A stretch of 64,000 bases of DNA from CAWIXB01 sp963839955 (GCA_963839955.1 CAWIXB010000001.1:2108001-2172000); one strand, 5' to 3'; shown: positions 16,929-26,189, counted from the stretch's first letter. Notes: generated by a model from the sequence alone, not told the origin. Translations and numbers: made by a program.

Positions 16929-18379
16929 GCGAGACGGCCCGGCTCAGCGCTGCTCCGTTGACGGATGAAGAACGTGCAAGCGACCAGGACCGTCAGGTTG
17001 GCCATGGACTGGAGCAGCGAGCCACGCAGCACGATCAGCATGTAGAACGAGACGACGCCGAGGCCCACGGCGGCGGCCGTGTTGCCGCCTGCCGACTCGC
17101 CTAATCGTTCACTGAGGCGGGTGACACCGAAGCCCAGCGCGATCGAGCCCAGGACCACAGCCGGCCAGGACCAGTTGATGAACATCTCGCTCCAGAGGGG
17201 GGCGGAGAGGTTCTTGAACCCGTACTCGCTCGCCTCGGCGAGCAGGATGCCGGTGTCGGTCGGTTTGTCCGGCCACACCGAGCGCGGTACCCAGAACAGC
17301 GCCACGCCGAGCGCCTGACGCCCGTTCGTGTCCCCGAACGTGTCCACGTAGCCCACCGTGCTCACCAGCTGGGCGTAGGCGTCGTAGTCACCGTTGATCG
17401 TGAGGTTCTTCACCAGCCCGCTCTGGTTGCGTCCGCCACCGTCCGCCGTGCGGAACACGTCGGCGTAGGGGAAGACGAAGACGAGAGCGGCGGTGATCAG
17501 GATGAACATGGCCCGGGTACGTGTCCGGGTCTGGAAGCCGCCCGCCAGGAACACGAGACTGAAGAGCATGGTCCCGAAGACGTAACGCGGGCTCGTCACC
17601 GGGTTGACGACGATGAACAGAAGCACGAGGCAGCCGACCGCGAGCCACTTTCCCTTCGCCGGCTCCCCCACCTCACGGGCATGTCGGCGGGCTCGCACGA
17701 TGGCGTGCGTGGCGACGAGGAGCGGCACGTAGGCGCAGACGTTGATGATCGCCTGCGTCGTCTCGTCGGGCCACAGCAGGTTGCGGCGCAGGTTGATCTC
17801 GAGCCGGGTCGAGAAGAGCGCGGCCAGCCCGATCTTCTGGACGTAGTAGAGGCAGAGCACGATCCCGACGTAGGCGAGGATCGTAGCCCGGCGCTGGGAG
17901 ATCCCGTTGAGGGTGAGCGGCCGCGAGGCGGCGTGCCGCCGCGCGAGCCACATCCCGAGCTCGATGCCCGCCAGGCTGATCAGCATGATCCAGCCCGCGG
18001 TGTAGACGAACGGGATCGGTACGCCGGGTGTCGTCGTCGGCCACTGGCTGGTGCGCGTCTGCAGGAGGGGCGAGAACCCCATGAACAGGTAGACGAAGAT
18101 CCAGAGAGAGAACTCCGGCAGCCGCGGGATGCCGCGCGCGATGAGCCAGGCGAGATGGACCCCCGCCCACACGATGACGACCCACGCCGTCCACCAGCCG
18201 GGGAGGACGGCCTGGCTGCTGTACGTCGCTGCCCAGCCCAGCAGGGGAACAGCGCAGCAGAGAGTCAGGACCGACCAGATGAGTATGAGCAGCTGCAACG
18301 AGCCTGGGGCACGACGACCGCGGTCACCCTCCGCAGTGTCGGCTGGGCGCGCGGGAGCAGTCTCTCGAAGCACCCCCAT
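16925..18379 (-). CDS. O-antigen polymerase (Wzy)-like membrane protein
   Basis: 484 aa, about 11-12 membrane spans with a large extracytoplasmic loop near the C-terminal half (around FPYADVFRTADGGG through the PRSVWPDKP region), the topology of Wzy or oligosaccharide repeat-unit polymerases. Such families have little sequence conservation, so the call rests on topology and position. It heads the five-gene minus-strand operon 18379-13976 and is divergent from the cytidylyltransferase-SDR gene. It would link repeat units delivered by the downstream flippase. Confidence 0.72.
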   Translation of the reverse strand: MGVLRETAPARPADTAEGDRGRRAPGSLQLLILIWSVLTLCCAVPLLGWAATYSSQAVLPGWWTAWVVIVWAGVHLAWLIARGIPRLPEFSLWIFVYLFMGFSPLLQTRTSQWPTTTPGVPIPFVYTAGWIMLISLAGIELGMWLARRHAASRPLTLNGISQRRATILAYVGIVLCLYYVQKIGLAALFSTRLEINLRRNLLWPDETTQAIINVCAYVPLLVATHAIVRARRHAREVGEPAKGKWLAVGCLVLLFIVVNPVTSPRYVFGTMLFSLVFLAGGFQTRTRTRAMFILITAALVFVFPYADVFRTADGGGRNQSGLVKNLTINGDYDAYAQLVSTVGYVDTFGDTNGRQALGVALFWVPRSVWPDKPTDTGILLAEASEYGFKNLSAPLWSEMFINWSWPAVVLGSIALGFGVTRLSERLGESAGGNTAAAVGLGVVSFYMLIVLRGSLLQSMANLTVLVACTFFIRQRSSAEPGRLA

Positions 18380-18546
18380 GCGGTCATGCTAGTCGCGCAG
18401 GCGCATCCGGGAGCGTCATTCGTGGCGTTCGGGAGGTATGGGCGGCTAACCGGGCCTACGCTGTGGCGAACGCTAGGCCAGATGACGACCTGCCCGATGG
18501 CGACCACGCCACAGCGGCTCAGAAAGAAACGGGGGAAGCCGTCTCC
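18380..18546. promoter_or_regulatory. Divergent promoter region of the polymer operon
   Basis: 167 bp between the Wzy-like gene (minus) and the cytidylyltransferase-SDR gene (plus). Promoters for both must lie here or within the gene ends. A ribosome site GGGGGAA is at 18531-18537. No reliable -10/-35 pair could be assigned. Confidence 0.5.
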
Positions 18547-20064
18547 ATGCCCGCAACTCCCACATCGCCTTCTCGCAGGCGGTTGCGCACGGTAGCCGTG
18601 GTGCTAGCCGGAGGAAGCGGGTCTCGCGTCGGCCTCGACGTGCCGAAGCAGCTGCTGAAGGTCGCCGGGCGCACCATCATCGAGCACACGATCGAGGCTC
18701 TACACGTGTGCGACGAGGTGGACGAGATCATCGTCGTGATGAGCGCCGACTTCGTGCCGGAGGCCAAGCGCCTGGTCGAGCGCGAGAGCTGGCCCAAGCT
18801 CACCCAGGTCCTGGCCGGTGGCGACGACCGCAACGAGTCGACGCGACGCGCGCTCGAGGCGCTCGGCGACGAGGAGTGCAACGTCCTCTTCCACGACGCG
18901 GTGCGGCCTCTTCTGTCCCGGCGCGTCGTCCGCGACTGCGTCGATGCGCTGGACACCTACGAGGCCGTCGACGTGGCCATCCCCTCGGCCGACACCGTGG
19001 TCCGGGTCGACGACGAGGACAACATCGGCGAGATCCCCGACCGCCGCTGGCTGCGCCGTGGGCAGACACCGCAAGGCTTCCGGCTGTCGGTGATCCGCCG
19101 CGCCTACGAGCTTGCCGAAGGCGACGAGACGTTCAACGCGACCGACGACTGCGGTGTCGTGCTGCACTACCTGCCCGAGGTGCCGATCCACGTCGTGCCC
19201 GGTGACGAGCAGAACATGAAGATCACCTATCCGGTCGACCTCTACCTTGTCGACAAGCTGTTCCAGCTCAGCTCGCATTCGACGACTCCGCGCCCCGCCG
19301 ACGACCATGCGCGGCTGCTCGCCGGCAAGACGGTCGTCGTGCTCGGCGGCAGCTACGGCATCGGGGCGGACATCGCGCGGATGGCGAAGAACGCCGGCTG
19401 CGACGTCTTCTCGTTCTCGCGGTCGACGACGGGAACGTACGTCGAGGACGCGGCATCCGTCACCGCAGCACTGCGGGCCGCCCACGCGCAGACCGGGCGC
19501 ATCGACGCGATCGTGCTGACCGCGGCCCTGCTCGACAAGGGGCCACTCGTCGACATGTCCGACGACGACGTGACCCGGCAGCTGCAGGTCAACTACCTCG
19601 GTCCGGTCAATGTCGCCCGCGCGGCGCAGCCCTACCTGCGCGACAGTCGCGGACACCTGCTGTTCTTCACGTCGAGCTCGTACACGCGAGGCCGTGCGAA
19701 CTACGTCATGTACTCCTCGACGAAGGCCGCGGTCGTCAACCTCACCCAGGCGCTTGCCGACGAGTGGTCGCCCGAGGGCATCTCCGTCAACGTGATCAAC
19801 CCCGAGCGCACCCGGACGCCCATGCGCGTGCAGGCTTTCGGTGACGAGCCGCAGGACACGTTGCTCAAGTCCGAGGCAGTCGCCGCTACGGCACTCGACG
19901 TGCTCAGCGGAGAGCTGACCGGTCACGTGGTCGACGTACGCCTGCCTTCCTCGTCCATCCCCGGCACCGACCCGCGGGTGCCGGTGGCCGAGGTCATCGC
20001 GCGCACCGTGTCCGAGGTGGAGCGCGCGAGTCAGCTCGAGGCGCTCGACGCCACGAACAACTAG
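18547..20064 (+). CDS. Bifunctional cytidylyltransferase / SDR (CDP-ribitol synthase-like)
   Basis: 505 aa fusion. Residues 1-240 form an IspD-type cytidylyltransferase (VVLAGGSGSRVG, then PKQLLKVAGR). Residues about 250-505 form a short-chain dehydrogenase with the nucleotide loop GGSYGIG, a catalytic Ser in FTSSSY and the Y-S-S-T-K active-site pair. The same order occurs in the Haemophilus Bcs1/Acs1 enzymes, which reduce ribulose 5-phosphate and make CDP-ribitol. CDP-ribitol or a similar CDP-alditol is therefore the likely product. The ATG at 18547 is chosen because it precedes the conserved domain and has GGGGGAA upstream; an upstream ATG at 18463 would add a non-conserved leader. It is not a MEP-pathway IspD: it is fused to an SDR and sits in a surface-polymer locus. 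Confidence 0.82.
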   Translation: MPATPTSPSRRRLRTVAVVLAGGSGSRVGLDVPKQLLKVAGRTIIEHTIEALHVCDEVDEIIVVMSADFVPEAKRLVERESWPKLTQVLAGGDDRNESTRRALEALGDEECNVLFHDAVRPLLSRRVVRDCVDALDTYEAVDVAIPSADTVVRVDDEDNIGEIPDRRWLRRGQTPQGFRLSVIRRAYELAEGDETFNATDDCGVVLHYLPEVPIHVVPGDEQNMKITYPVDLYLVDKLFQLSSHSTTPRPADDHARLLAGKTVVVLGGSYGIGADIARMAKNAGCDVFSFSRSTTGTYVEDAASVTAALRAAHAQTGRIDAIVLTAALLDKGPLVDMSDDDVTRQLQVNYLGPVNVARAAQPYLRDSRGHLLFFTSSSYTRGRANYVMYSSTKAAVVNLTQALADEWSPEGISVNVINPERTRTPMRVQAFGDEPQDTLLKSEAVAATALDVLSGELTGHVVDVRLPSSSIPGTDPRVPVAEVIARTVSEVERASQLEALDATNN

Positions 20065-20087
20065 CTGTCCGGGACGAAGGGACAGTC

Positions 20088-21215
20088 GTGCGGATCGCGC
20101 ATCTCGTGACCTACCTCAGCGCCGACCACGCGTTCGGTGGTCCGTTGTCGGTGGCTCGCGCCCAGACGCAGGAGCTGGCCCAGCGCGGCCACGACGTCGA
20201 GCTGCTCACCGGGTGGGACGGCCAGGGCGCGCTCGAGATCCCTGGTGTGACGGTGCGGCGGTTCCGGGCGCGCAACATCCTGCCGCCGGCGGGGCACAGC
20301 GGTCTGGTCGCGCCCGGCCTGCTCTCGGCGCTGCGCAAGGCGGGTTCCTACGACGTGGTCCACGTGCACCTCGCGCGTGACCTGGTCACCCTGCCCGCGG
20401 CGCGCTGGCTGCGAGCACACAAGGTGCCCTACGTCGTGCAAGCACACGGGATGGTCATGCCCGACGCCCGTGCCCGGGCTCGGGTCACCGACCGGGTGGC
20501 GACCCGGTCGGTGCTGCGAGGGGCGACGCGGGTGCTGGCGCTGACCGAGGTCGAGACGGACGGCTTGGTTGCGGTGGCGGCGGGCAGCCTGCCCCTGACC
20601 CGGCTGCCCAACGGTGTCCGGCCCGCTCCGGCCGCCGCGCCGCCGCGCCGTCCGGCCGAGCCCGAGGTGCTGTTCCTCGCGCGACTGCACCCGCGCAAGC
20701 GGGTGCTCGCGTTCGCGACCATGGCAGCGTTGCTGGTGGCGCGAGGTGTCCACGCGCGGTTCCGGGTCGTGGGGCCGGACGGCGGTGAGCTCGCGGCGTT
20801 GCAGGAGCAGGTTCGCCGCGACGCTCTCGAGGGCCACCTCTCCTACGAGGGGGCGCTCTCGAGCGACCTGGTGCCCGACCGCCTGCGCCAGGCAGACGTC
20901 TACGTGCTGCCCAGCGTCGACGAGCCGTTCCCGATGAGCGTCCTCGAGGCGCTCGCCGCCGGTACGCCTGTCGTGGTCACGGACACCTGTCACATCGAGA
21001 GCATCCTGCGCCGCCACGGCGCCGCGCTCGTCACCGACGGCTCCCCCATCGCACTGGCCGACGCTGTCGCGGGAATCCTGCACGACCCCGCGACCGCGCA
21101 GCGCCTTCGCGACGGTGGCCGGCAGGCACTGGCAGAGGCCTTCAGCATCAGTGCGGTGGTCGACCGCCTGGAAGACATCTACACCGCGGCGGCAGGTGTG
21201 CAGCCGCGCGCGTGA
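20088..21215 (+). CDS. GT4-family glycosyltransferase
   Basis: 375 aa, retaining GT-B glycosyltransferase. The N-terminal acceptor domain begins with RIAHLVTYLSADHAFGGP; the C-terminal donor domain has the E-x7-E-type motif EPFPMSVLEALAAGTPV near residue 285. The GTG at 20088 has AAGGGA at 20077-20082 as ribosome site and lies 23 bp after the CDP-alditol synthase, so they are probably cotranscribed. It adds a sugar to the lipid-linked repeat; donor sugar unknown. Confidence 0.85.
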   Translation: MRIAHLVTYLSADHAFGGPLSVARAQTQELAQRGHDVELLTGWDGQGALEIPGVTVRRFRARNILPPAGHSGLVAPGLLSALRKAGSYDVVHVHLARDLVTLPAARWLRAHKVPYVVQAHGMVMPDARARARVTDRVATRSVLRGATRVLALTEVETDGLVAVAAGSLPLTRLPNGVRPAPAAAPPRRPAEPEVLFLARLHPRKRVLAFATMAALLVARGVHARFRVVGPDGGELAALQEQVRRDALEGHLSYEGALSSDLVPDRLRQADVYVLPSVDEPFPMSVLEALAAGTPVVVTDTCHIESILRRHGAALVTDGSPIALADAVAGILHDPATAQRLRDGGRQALAEAFSISAVVDRLEDIYTAAAGVQPRA

Positions 21216-21221
21216 CGGCCG

Positions 21222-22736
21222 TCAGCGGCGGCCGGGACGCCCCTGACGCGGTGCGCGAGCGGGCGCCTGGTGCGCACCCGGCCCGTCGGCACGGCCCAGC
21301 GGCCTGGTCGCGGCCCGGTGGGACTCGGTGCCGTTGGCCGCGACGAGCACCGGTCGGTGATCGGCGTCCGCGGCGGCGTAGTAGCCGTAACCCTGGCCCG
21401 CGCCGTAGGTGTCCGAGTCGGGGCCGCGCTGTGGCGCACGGTTGACGACGGTCCCCAGCAGACGGGAGTCGACGCTGTCGAGGGCCTCGAGGCAGCGCGT
21501 CACCTGCTCGCGCTTGGTTCGCCCTGCCTGCACGACCAGCACGGCGCCGTCGGCGATGCGAGCCAGCACCGCGGCGTCGGTCACCGGCAGCAGCGGGGGC
21601 GCGTCCATCACGACGACGTCGGCGATCTCGGTGAGCGCCACCAGCAGGTCGACCATCTGCTGCGACCCGAGGATCTCGCTCGGGTTGGGCGGCAGCGGGC
21701 CGCTGGGCAGCACCATCAGGCCGTGCCTGCCCCACGGCTGCAGGGCATCGCGGAGGACGGCGTTGCCCGAGAGCACCGACGTCAGCCCGATGGCGTTCTC
21801 GACACCCATGTATTCGTTGATCTTCGGCCGGCGCAGGTCGGCCTCGATCAGCACCGTGCGCAGACCGGCTTCGGCCATCGTGATGGCCAGGTTGGCCGAC
21901 GTGGTGCTCTTGCCCTCGCCCGAGATCGCGCTCGTCATGACCAGGCTGCGGATGGGACGGTCGACGTCGGCGTACTGCAGGTTGGTGCGCAGCTGGCGGA
22001 ACGACTCGGCCCGCGGCGACTGCGAGCCGACCTGGACCACCAGCGGGCGGTTGGGCACATCGGTGTCCTCGACGATCACCCCGAGCGGCGCCGAGCCGGT
22101 CAGCTTGCGGAGGTCGTCCTTGCCCTTGACCGTCGTGTCCAGGTTCTCGACGAGGACTGCCACGCCGACACCGAGGCCCAGCCCAAGGAACAGGCCGAGC
22201 AGCAGGGTGATCTTCGGCCTGGGCGAGGACGGTGCGCCCGGCACGGAGGCCTGCTTGGTGACCGTCACCTTGAGCGGCGACACGGCTTCGCCCGGCGGCG
22301 TCTCCAGGCTCGGGATCAGCTTGCTGATCTCGTCGGCCACGGCCGCCGCGATGGCGCGGGCGCGGGTCGGCGAGTCATCGGTGACCGCGACGTTGATGAG
22401 CACCGTGCCCAACGGCGCATCGATCGCCACCTTCCCGGCGAGCTCGCTGGTGGGTATCTGCAGCCGGGTGGCTACGCGGTCGGTGACCGCCGGCGAGTCG
22501 GCGACGGCGGCGTAGGACTTCACCCGCTGCTGGGTGAACAGGCCGCCCTGATAGACGTCGGCGATGCCGCCGCCGTCGTCGCGGGTGGACACGAACAGGG
22601 TCGCGGTCGACGTGTACTGCTTCGTGGCGAGGGCGGTCAGTGCCGCGGCGGCTGCCAGAACCAGCAGTGCCGTGACAGCAACCAGTGCCCATCGTTTGCG
22701 CAGAGTGCGCACACTGTCACGAAGATCCACGATCAT
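21222..22736 (-). CDS. Wzz-type chain-length determinant fused to BY-kinase
   Basis: 504 aa polysaccharide co-polymerase with tyrosine autokinase. There is an N-terminal Wzz domain with a first membrane span (about 17-36) and a second near residue 178-200 (LLGLFLGLGLGVGVAVLVE). The cytoplasmic kinase has Walker A SGEGKST (about 270), Walker A' VLIEADLRRP and Walker B VVMDAPP. A tyrosine-rich stretch (TYGAGQGYGYYAA, about 445-460) is the probable autophosphorylation cluster. This fused form controls chain length and export of capsule-type polymers. The gene ends 7 bp from the convergent GT4 gene. No cognate tyrosine phosphatase gene is visible in the window. Confidence 0.88.
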   Translation of the reverse strand: MIVDLRDSVRTLRKRWALVAVTALLVLAAAAALTALATKQYTSTATLFVSTRDDGGGIADVYQGGLFTQQRVKSYAAVADSPAVTDRVATRLQIPTSELAGKVAIDAPLGTVLINVAVTDDSPTRARAIAAAVADEISKLIPSLETPPGEAVSPLKVTVTKQASVPGAPSSPRPKITLLLGLFLGLGLGVGVAVLVENLDTTVKGKDDLRKLTGSAPLGVIVEDTDVPNRPLVVQVGSQSPRAESFRQLRTNLQYADVDRPIRSLVMTSAISGEGKSTTSANLAITMAEAGLRTVLIEADLRRPKINEYMGVENAIGLTSVLSGNAVLRDALQPWGRHGLMVLPSGPLPPNPSEILGSQQMVDLLVALTEIADVVVMDAPPLLPVTDAAVLARIADGAVLVVQAGRTKREQVTRCLEALDSVDSRLLGTVVNRAPQRGPDSDTYGAGQGYGYYAAADADHRPVLVAANGTESHRAATRPLGRADGPGAHQAPARAPRQGRPGRR

Positions 22737-22878
22737 CCCGTCCGCTGACTGTCAGTAGTCCAGTGTGACACCCGAACCACCTGGTCGGCACCGCTATCAC
22801 CCATCCGGCGAGGGGTCCCTGTCACTAGGCTTCGACCGAGCAGGTGGGTTCCCGGTCCCCGACGGAGCAAGGACGACT
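22737..22878. promoter_or_regulatory. Divergent promoter region between BY-kinase and TagF-like genes
   Basis: 142 bp between two head-to-head genes. It contains the ribosome site AAGGA (22869-22873) for the plus-strand gene. No confident promoter elements or operator palindromes were seen. Confidence 0.45.
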
Positions 22879-24117
22879 ATGACGAGAAGGCTGTGGCAGG
22901 TCGCCACGGCAGGCTCGCGCGTGATCGCCTGGGTGTTCCTACGGATCCTCCCACCTCGACGCTTCGCCGTCGTCCACGGTTGGCCGGACAATGAGGGCAA
23001 TGCGGTCGAGATGGTCCGGGCCCTGCTGAGGCGCTACACCGGCCGGCAGGTCGTGTGGCTGCTGGACGACGCCGCCTATGCCGGGCCGGCGTACGCCCGC
23101 GAGGAGCTGGCCGACCGCCGAGTGGTCAGGGTCCGAAAAGGCTCGCTGCACGCGCTGTGGCTCGGCCTGCGGGCAGAGACGACGTTCTTCACCCACGGCC
23201 TGTTCACCGCCGTCGCGCCCCCCGACAACCGGCTGGTGATCAACCTCTGGCACGGCGACGGTCCCAAGGCGACGCGGGACACCCGCCTGGTGCGCTCCAC
23301 GGTCGTGGTGTCGGGCACCCGCCTCTGGGGTGCCTACAAGGGGCGGATCTTCGGCCTGCCCCCCACCTCCGTCGCCGTGGTCGGCAACCCGCGGATCGAC
23401 CAGTTCGCCGAGCCGATCGCGCCGGCCACGCTGACCAAGCTCGGCTTGCGCTCCGACCGCCACCGCGTCCTCTGGCTGCCGACCTACCGCCAGGCCAAGG
23501 GCCCGCGGTCGCGGGCCTGGGCCGACGGGACCGGGCTCACCGACCGTGACGACGTCCGTTCGCTCGCGACCGACATGCACGGGGTTGCCGAGGGCCTGTC
23601 GATCGAGCTCCTGATCAAGCCGCATCCCCTCGACGTCGACTCCTACGACGACCTGGGCCTGCAGGTCGTGCGGGGCCAGCAGCTCGACGACGAAGGGGTC
23701 GCTCTCTACCAGCTGATGGGGACCTGCGACGCACTGATCAGCGACGTGTCCAGCGCGTGGGTCGACTACCTGAGCCTGGACCGCCCGATCGCCTTCTACG
23801 TCCCCGACCTTGCCCAGCTCAAGGAGCAGCGAGGGCTCAACGTCGACGACCTGGAAGGGCTGTTGCCCGGGCCGCTCATCACCTCGCCCGGGGACGCCCG
23901 GACCTTCCTGGAGAAGGTCGCCGCGCACGACCCCGAGGCACGCCCCTCGGCCTACCGCGGGCTCGAGCGAATCGGGGCGCAGACCGGCGCCGGCGCCGCC
24001 GACCGCCTGCTCACCTGGCTGGCCGACTACCAGAGCCTGCGCGGACGTCCCATGCTGTTCGTCCCTCCGGGGGAAGTCCAGCCGGCCACACCGGCCCGCA
24101 GTCGGCGCCGTCGCTGA
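22879..24117 (+). CDS. CDP-glycerol/ribitol glycerophosphotransferase family (TagB/TagF-like)
   Basis: 412 aa from the ATG at 22879 with AAGGA five bases upstream. The teichoic-acid polyol-phosphate transferase motifs are present: LWHGDGPK (about 135), GNPRID, PTYR, and DVSSAWVDYLSLDRP near residue 300. These enzymes move polyol-phosphate from a CDP-alcohol onto a lipid-linked acceptor in the cytoplasmic leaflet. This is the strongest single sign that the locus makes a polyol-phosphate polymer. The donor could be CDP-ribitol from the fused synthase or a CDP-alcohol from the TagD-like enzymes. Confidence 0.85.
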   Translation: MTRRLWQVATAGSRVIAWVFLRILPPRRFAVVHGWPDNEGNAVEMVRALLRRYTGRQVVWLLDDAAYAGPAYAREELADRRVVRVRKGSLHALWLGLRAETTFFTHGLFTAVAPPDNRLVINLWHGDGPKATRDTRLVRSTVVVSGTRLWGAYKGRIFGLPPTSVAVVGNPRIDQFAEPIAPATLTKLGLRSDRHRVLWLPTYRQAKGPRSRAWADGTGLTDRDDVRSLATDMHGVAEGLSIELLIKPHPLDVDSYDDLGLQVVRGQQLDDEGVALYQLMGTCDALISDVSSAWVDYLSLDRPIAFYVPDLAQLKEQRGLNVDDLEGLLPGPLITSPGDARTFLEKVAAHDPEARPSAYRGLERIGAQTGAGAADRLLTWLADYQSLRGRPMLFVPPGEVQPATPARSRRRR

Positions 24118-24210
24118 CACAGGTCCACCTGGGTGCCGAAACCGCGGATTGGGACCCCCTGGCCGAACCGCCTGGGTAACCTGCTCGCACGCGACGGGCC
24201 GGGGGGCGAC

Positions 24211-24966
24211 ATGGCGAGAACGATGCGGTGGATATGCGCCGGATTGCTCGTCGTCCTCGCCGGCTATCTCTGCTTCCTCGCGCTGCAGCCTGCGCCCGTC
24301 GAGTCCGCCGCGTTCAACGTCGACGCGCCCGAGGGTCCCTCGCAGCAGCTGTCCGCGCTCTTCGTCGGCGACGGTTATGCCGCAGGCGCCGGGGCGGCCT
24401 CGAGGGCGGAGGCATGGAGCTGCCTCACCGCGCGCAGCATGGGCTGGATCTGCAACCTGGACGCGCAGGAGGGCACCGGGTTCCTCGCCGACGGTCGTCA
24501 GCACAACGCCTCGTACGCACCGCTGCTCTCACGCCTGTCCGACACAAGGGCGCGCTATCTCGCTGACGTCGTCATCGTCGACGCCGGCCGGTGGGACGCG
24601 GACGCCGACACCGTGGCGCTGACCGACGCGATGGTCGCCTACCTGCGAGCCGTGCGCGCCGCGTGGCCCAAGGCAGAGCTGGTCGCCATCGAGCCCTACC
24701 GCATGGACTCCCCCGAGCCCGTCCTGGACGAGGTCGAGACGCAGGCCCTGCGCGACGAGCTGAAGCGGCTCAACGGCGCGGCCATCGACCCGATCGGCGC
24801 CGGGTGGATCGACCCTGCGGTGACCGGCCGGCTGACCGCGGCCAACGGCGTCCAGCCCAACACCGCCGGCCACGAGTACATCGCCAAGCACGTCACGGCG
24901 GCGCTGCGGGACCTGGGTCTGGACGACGCCAGGGTCACCGACACCCGAAGTCCGCTCGCCAGCTGA
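24211..24966 (+). CDS. Membrane-anchored SGNH-like protein lacking visible catalytic residues
   Basis: 251 aa, ATG at 24211 after GGGGGGC. One N-terminal membrane anchor or uncleaved signal (WICAGLLVVLAGYLCFLAL) is followed by an SGNH-hydrolase-like fold. Block I reads VGDGYAAGAGA, where the nucleophile Ser of GDS is missing. Block III reads DAGRWDAD, where the usual GxND Asn is replaced. Block V reads NTAGHEY, retaining His but with Asn for Asp. It may be a non-catalytic relative that binds polymer, or a use of alternative residues. It lies 93 bp downstream of the TagF-like gene and is probably cotranscribed with it. Confidence 0.68.
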   Translation: MARTMRWICAGLLVVLAGYLCFLALQPAPVESAAFNVDAPEGPSQQLSALFVGDGYAAGAGAASRAEAWSCLTARSMGWICNLDAQEGTGFLADGRQHNASYAPLLSRLSDTRARYLADVVIVDAGRWDADADTVALTDAMVAYLRAVRAAWPKAELVAIEPYRMDSPEPVLDEVETQALRDELKRLNGAAIDPIGAGWIDPAVTGRLTAANGVQPNTAGHEYIAKHVTAALRDLGLDDARVTDTRSPLAS

Positions 24967-24968
24967 GC

Positions 24969-26189
24969 TCAGACGGCGCTGACCTGCCGGCCGACCGCGT
25001 CCTCCGCCAGTGCCACGAAGCGGTCGACCGTCTTCTCGACGTCGAACTTGCGCTCCGCGAGGTCGCGCGCCGCCGTACCGAGAGAAACGATCCGGTCCTC
25101 GTCGCCGGCCAGCCCCGCGACCCAGGCGGCGGCGGTCGCCGTCCCGGCTGCGTCCGGGGGCACGATCAGGCCTCCCGCCGCGAGGATGTCGTCCGCGCAC
25201 GGGTTGGACTGGGGGACGAAGCCGAGCACCGGCCGGCCGGCCGCAAGGTAGGACAGCACCTTGCTGGGGACCGAGAACGTCGAGGCCTCGGGCTCGAGCA
25301 GGGTGAGCAGAACGTCGGCGCTGGACAGCACCTCCGGCAGCCGCTGCACGGACTGGAACGGCAGCACGTGCACGTTGGGCATCCCCTGCGTCCGGGCTGC
25401 CACATGGTCGGCCCCGTCGCCCTCCGACACCACGACCAGCTCGACATCGACTGCCCTTGCCGTCAACGCGGCGACGAGGTCGACGAGCAGGTCGGGGTTG
25501 TGCTTGCGCCCGAGGGTCCCGGCGTAGACGAGTCGCACCGCGTCCGGACGCAGGTCCTGCTCGGCCGCCCAGGCGTTGTCGCGGGGGCACGGGTAGATCT
25601 CGTCGAGCGGTGCCCAGTTGGGGATCACCGAGACGTTGGGCAGCGCCAGCCCCCACCGGTCGTACTGCGCTACGAACGCCTCTCCGATCGGGACCACGGC
25701 GGCAGCTTGGCGCAGGGCGCGCTTCTCGATGCGCTCGACGAGTCGCCGTACGACGGGCACGGTGGGCCGCGGCAGCCGGCGGGCGGCCTCGTCGCCGATG
25801 GCCAGGCTCACGATGTCCTGGTGCCACAGGATCCACGGCAGCCCGGCCGACCGGGTGTAGCGCGTGAGGCCCCGGATGACGAACAGGGGCACGTTCGCCG
25901 TGATGAGGACCTCGGGCTGCTCGCGCTCCAGCAACCGGATCAGCGCGTCGCAGTAGGCCCGCTCGAAGACGAAGCGACCCTTCGGGGAGTACTTGTCGAA
26001 CGGCGCCTCGACCGTGAGCGGCGCAATCGAGAGGCCCACCGGGTCGGTCGGCTCGGTGAGGAGCCGGCCGCGTCCGGTGGTGTACTGCCCCGCATAGGTG
26101 TGGCTGACCTCGTGGCCACGACCCGCCAGGCCGCGCGAGAGCTGGACCTGGAAAGGGTGGCCGCAGAAGTCCTGGAGATGGATGCGCAT
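24969..26189 (-). CDS. GT4-family glycosyltransferase (WbuB/WcaI-like)
   Basis: 406 aa GT-B glycosyltransferase from the ATG at 26189; longer frames upstream overlap the epimerase gene and lack homologous residues. It begins RIHLQDFCGHPFQ, and the donor domain carries LEPEASTFSVPSKVLSYLAAGRPV near residue 290, the WbuB-type version of the E-x7-E region. It starts 10 bp after the epimerase stop on the same strand, so they form a probable operon. Donor sugar unknown; a GDP-sugar from the adjacent epimerase is a reasonable guess. Confidence 0.82.
   Translation of the reverse strand: MRIHLQDFCGHPFQVQLSRGLAGRGHEVSHTYAGQYTTGRGRLLTEPTDPVGLSIAPLTVEAPFDKYSPKGRFVFERAYCDALIRLLEREQPEVLITANVPLFVIRGLTRYTRSAGLPWILWHQDIVSLAIGDEAARRLPRPTVPVVRRLVERIEKRALRQAAAVVPIGEAFVAQYDRWGLALPNVSVIPNWAPLDEIYPCPRDNAWAAEQDLRPDAVRLVYAGTLGRKHNPDLLVDLVAALTARAVDVELVVVSEGDGADHVAARTQGMPNVHVLPFQSVQRLPEVLSSADVLLTLLEPEASTFSVPSKVLSYLAAGRPVLGFVPQSNPCADDILAAGGLIVPPDAAGTATAAAWVAGLAGDEDRIVSLGTAARDLAERKFDVEKTVDRFVALAEDAVGRQVSAV

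Noticed and set aside
18547..19260. IspD of the MEP isoprenoid pathway
   Set aside because: It is fused to an SDR domain, lacks IspF nearby and sits in a surface-polymer locus, so a CDP-alditol role fits better.
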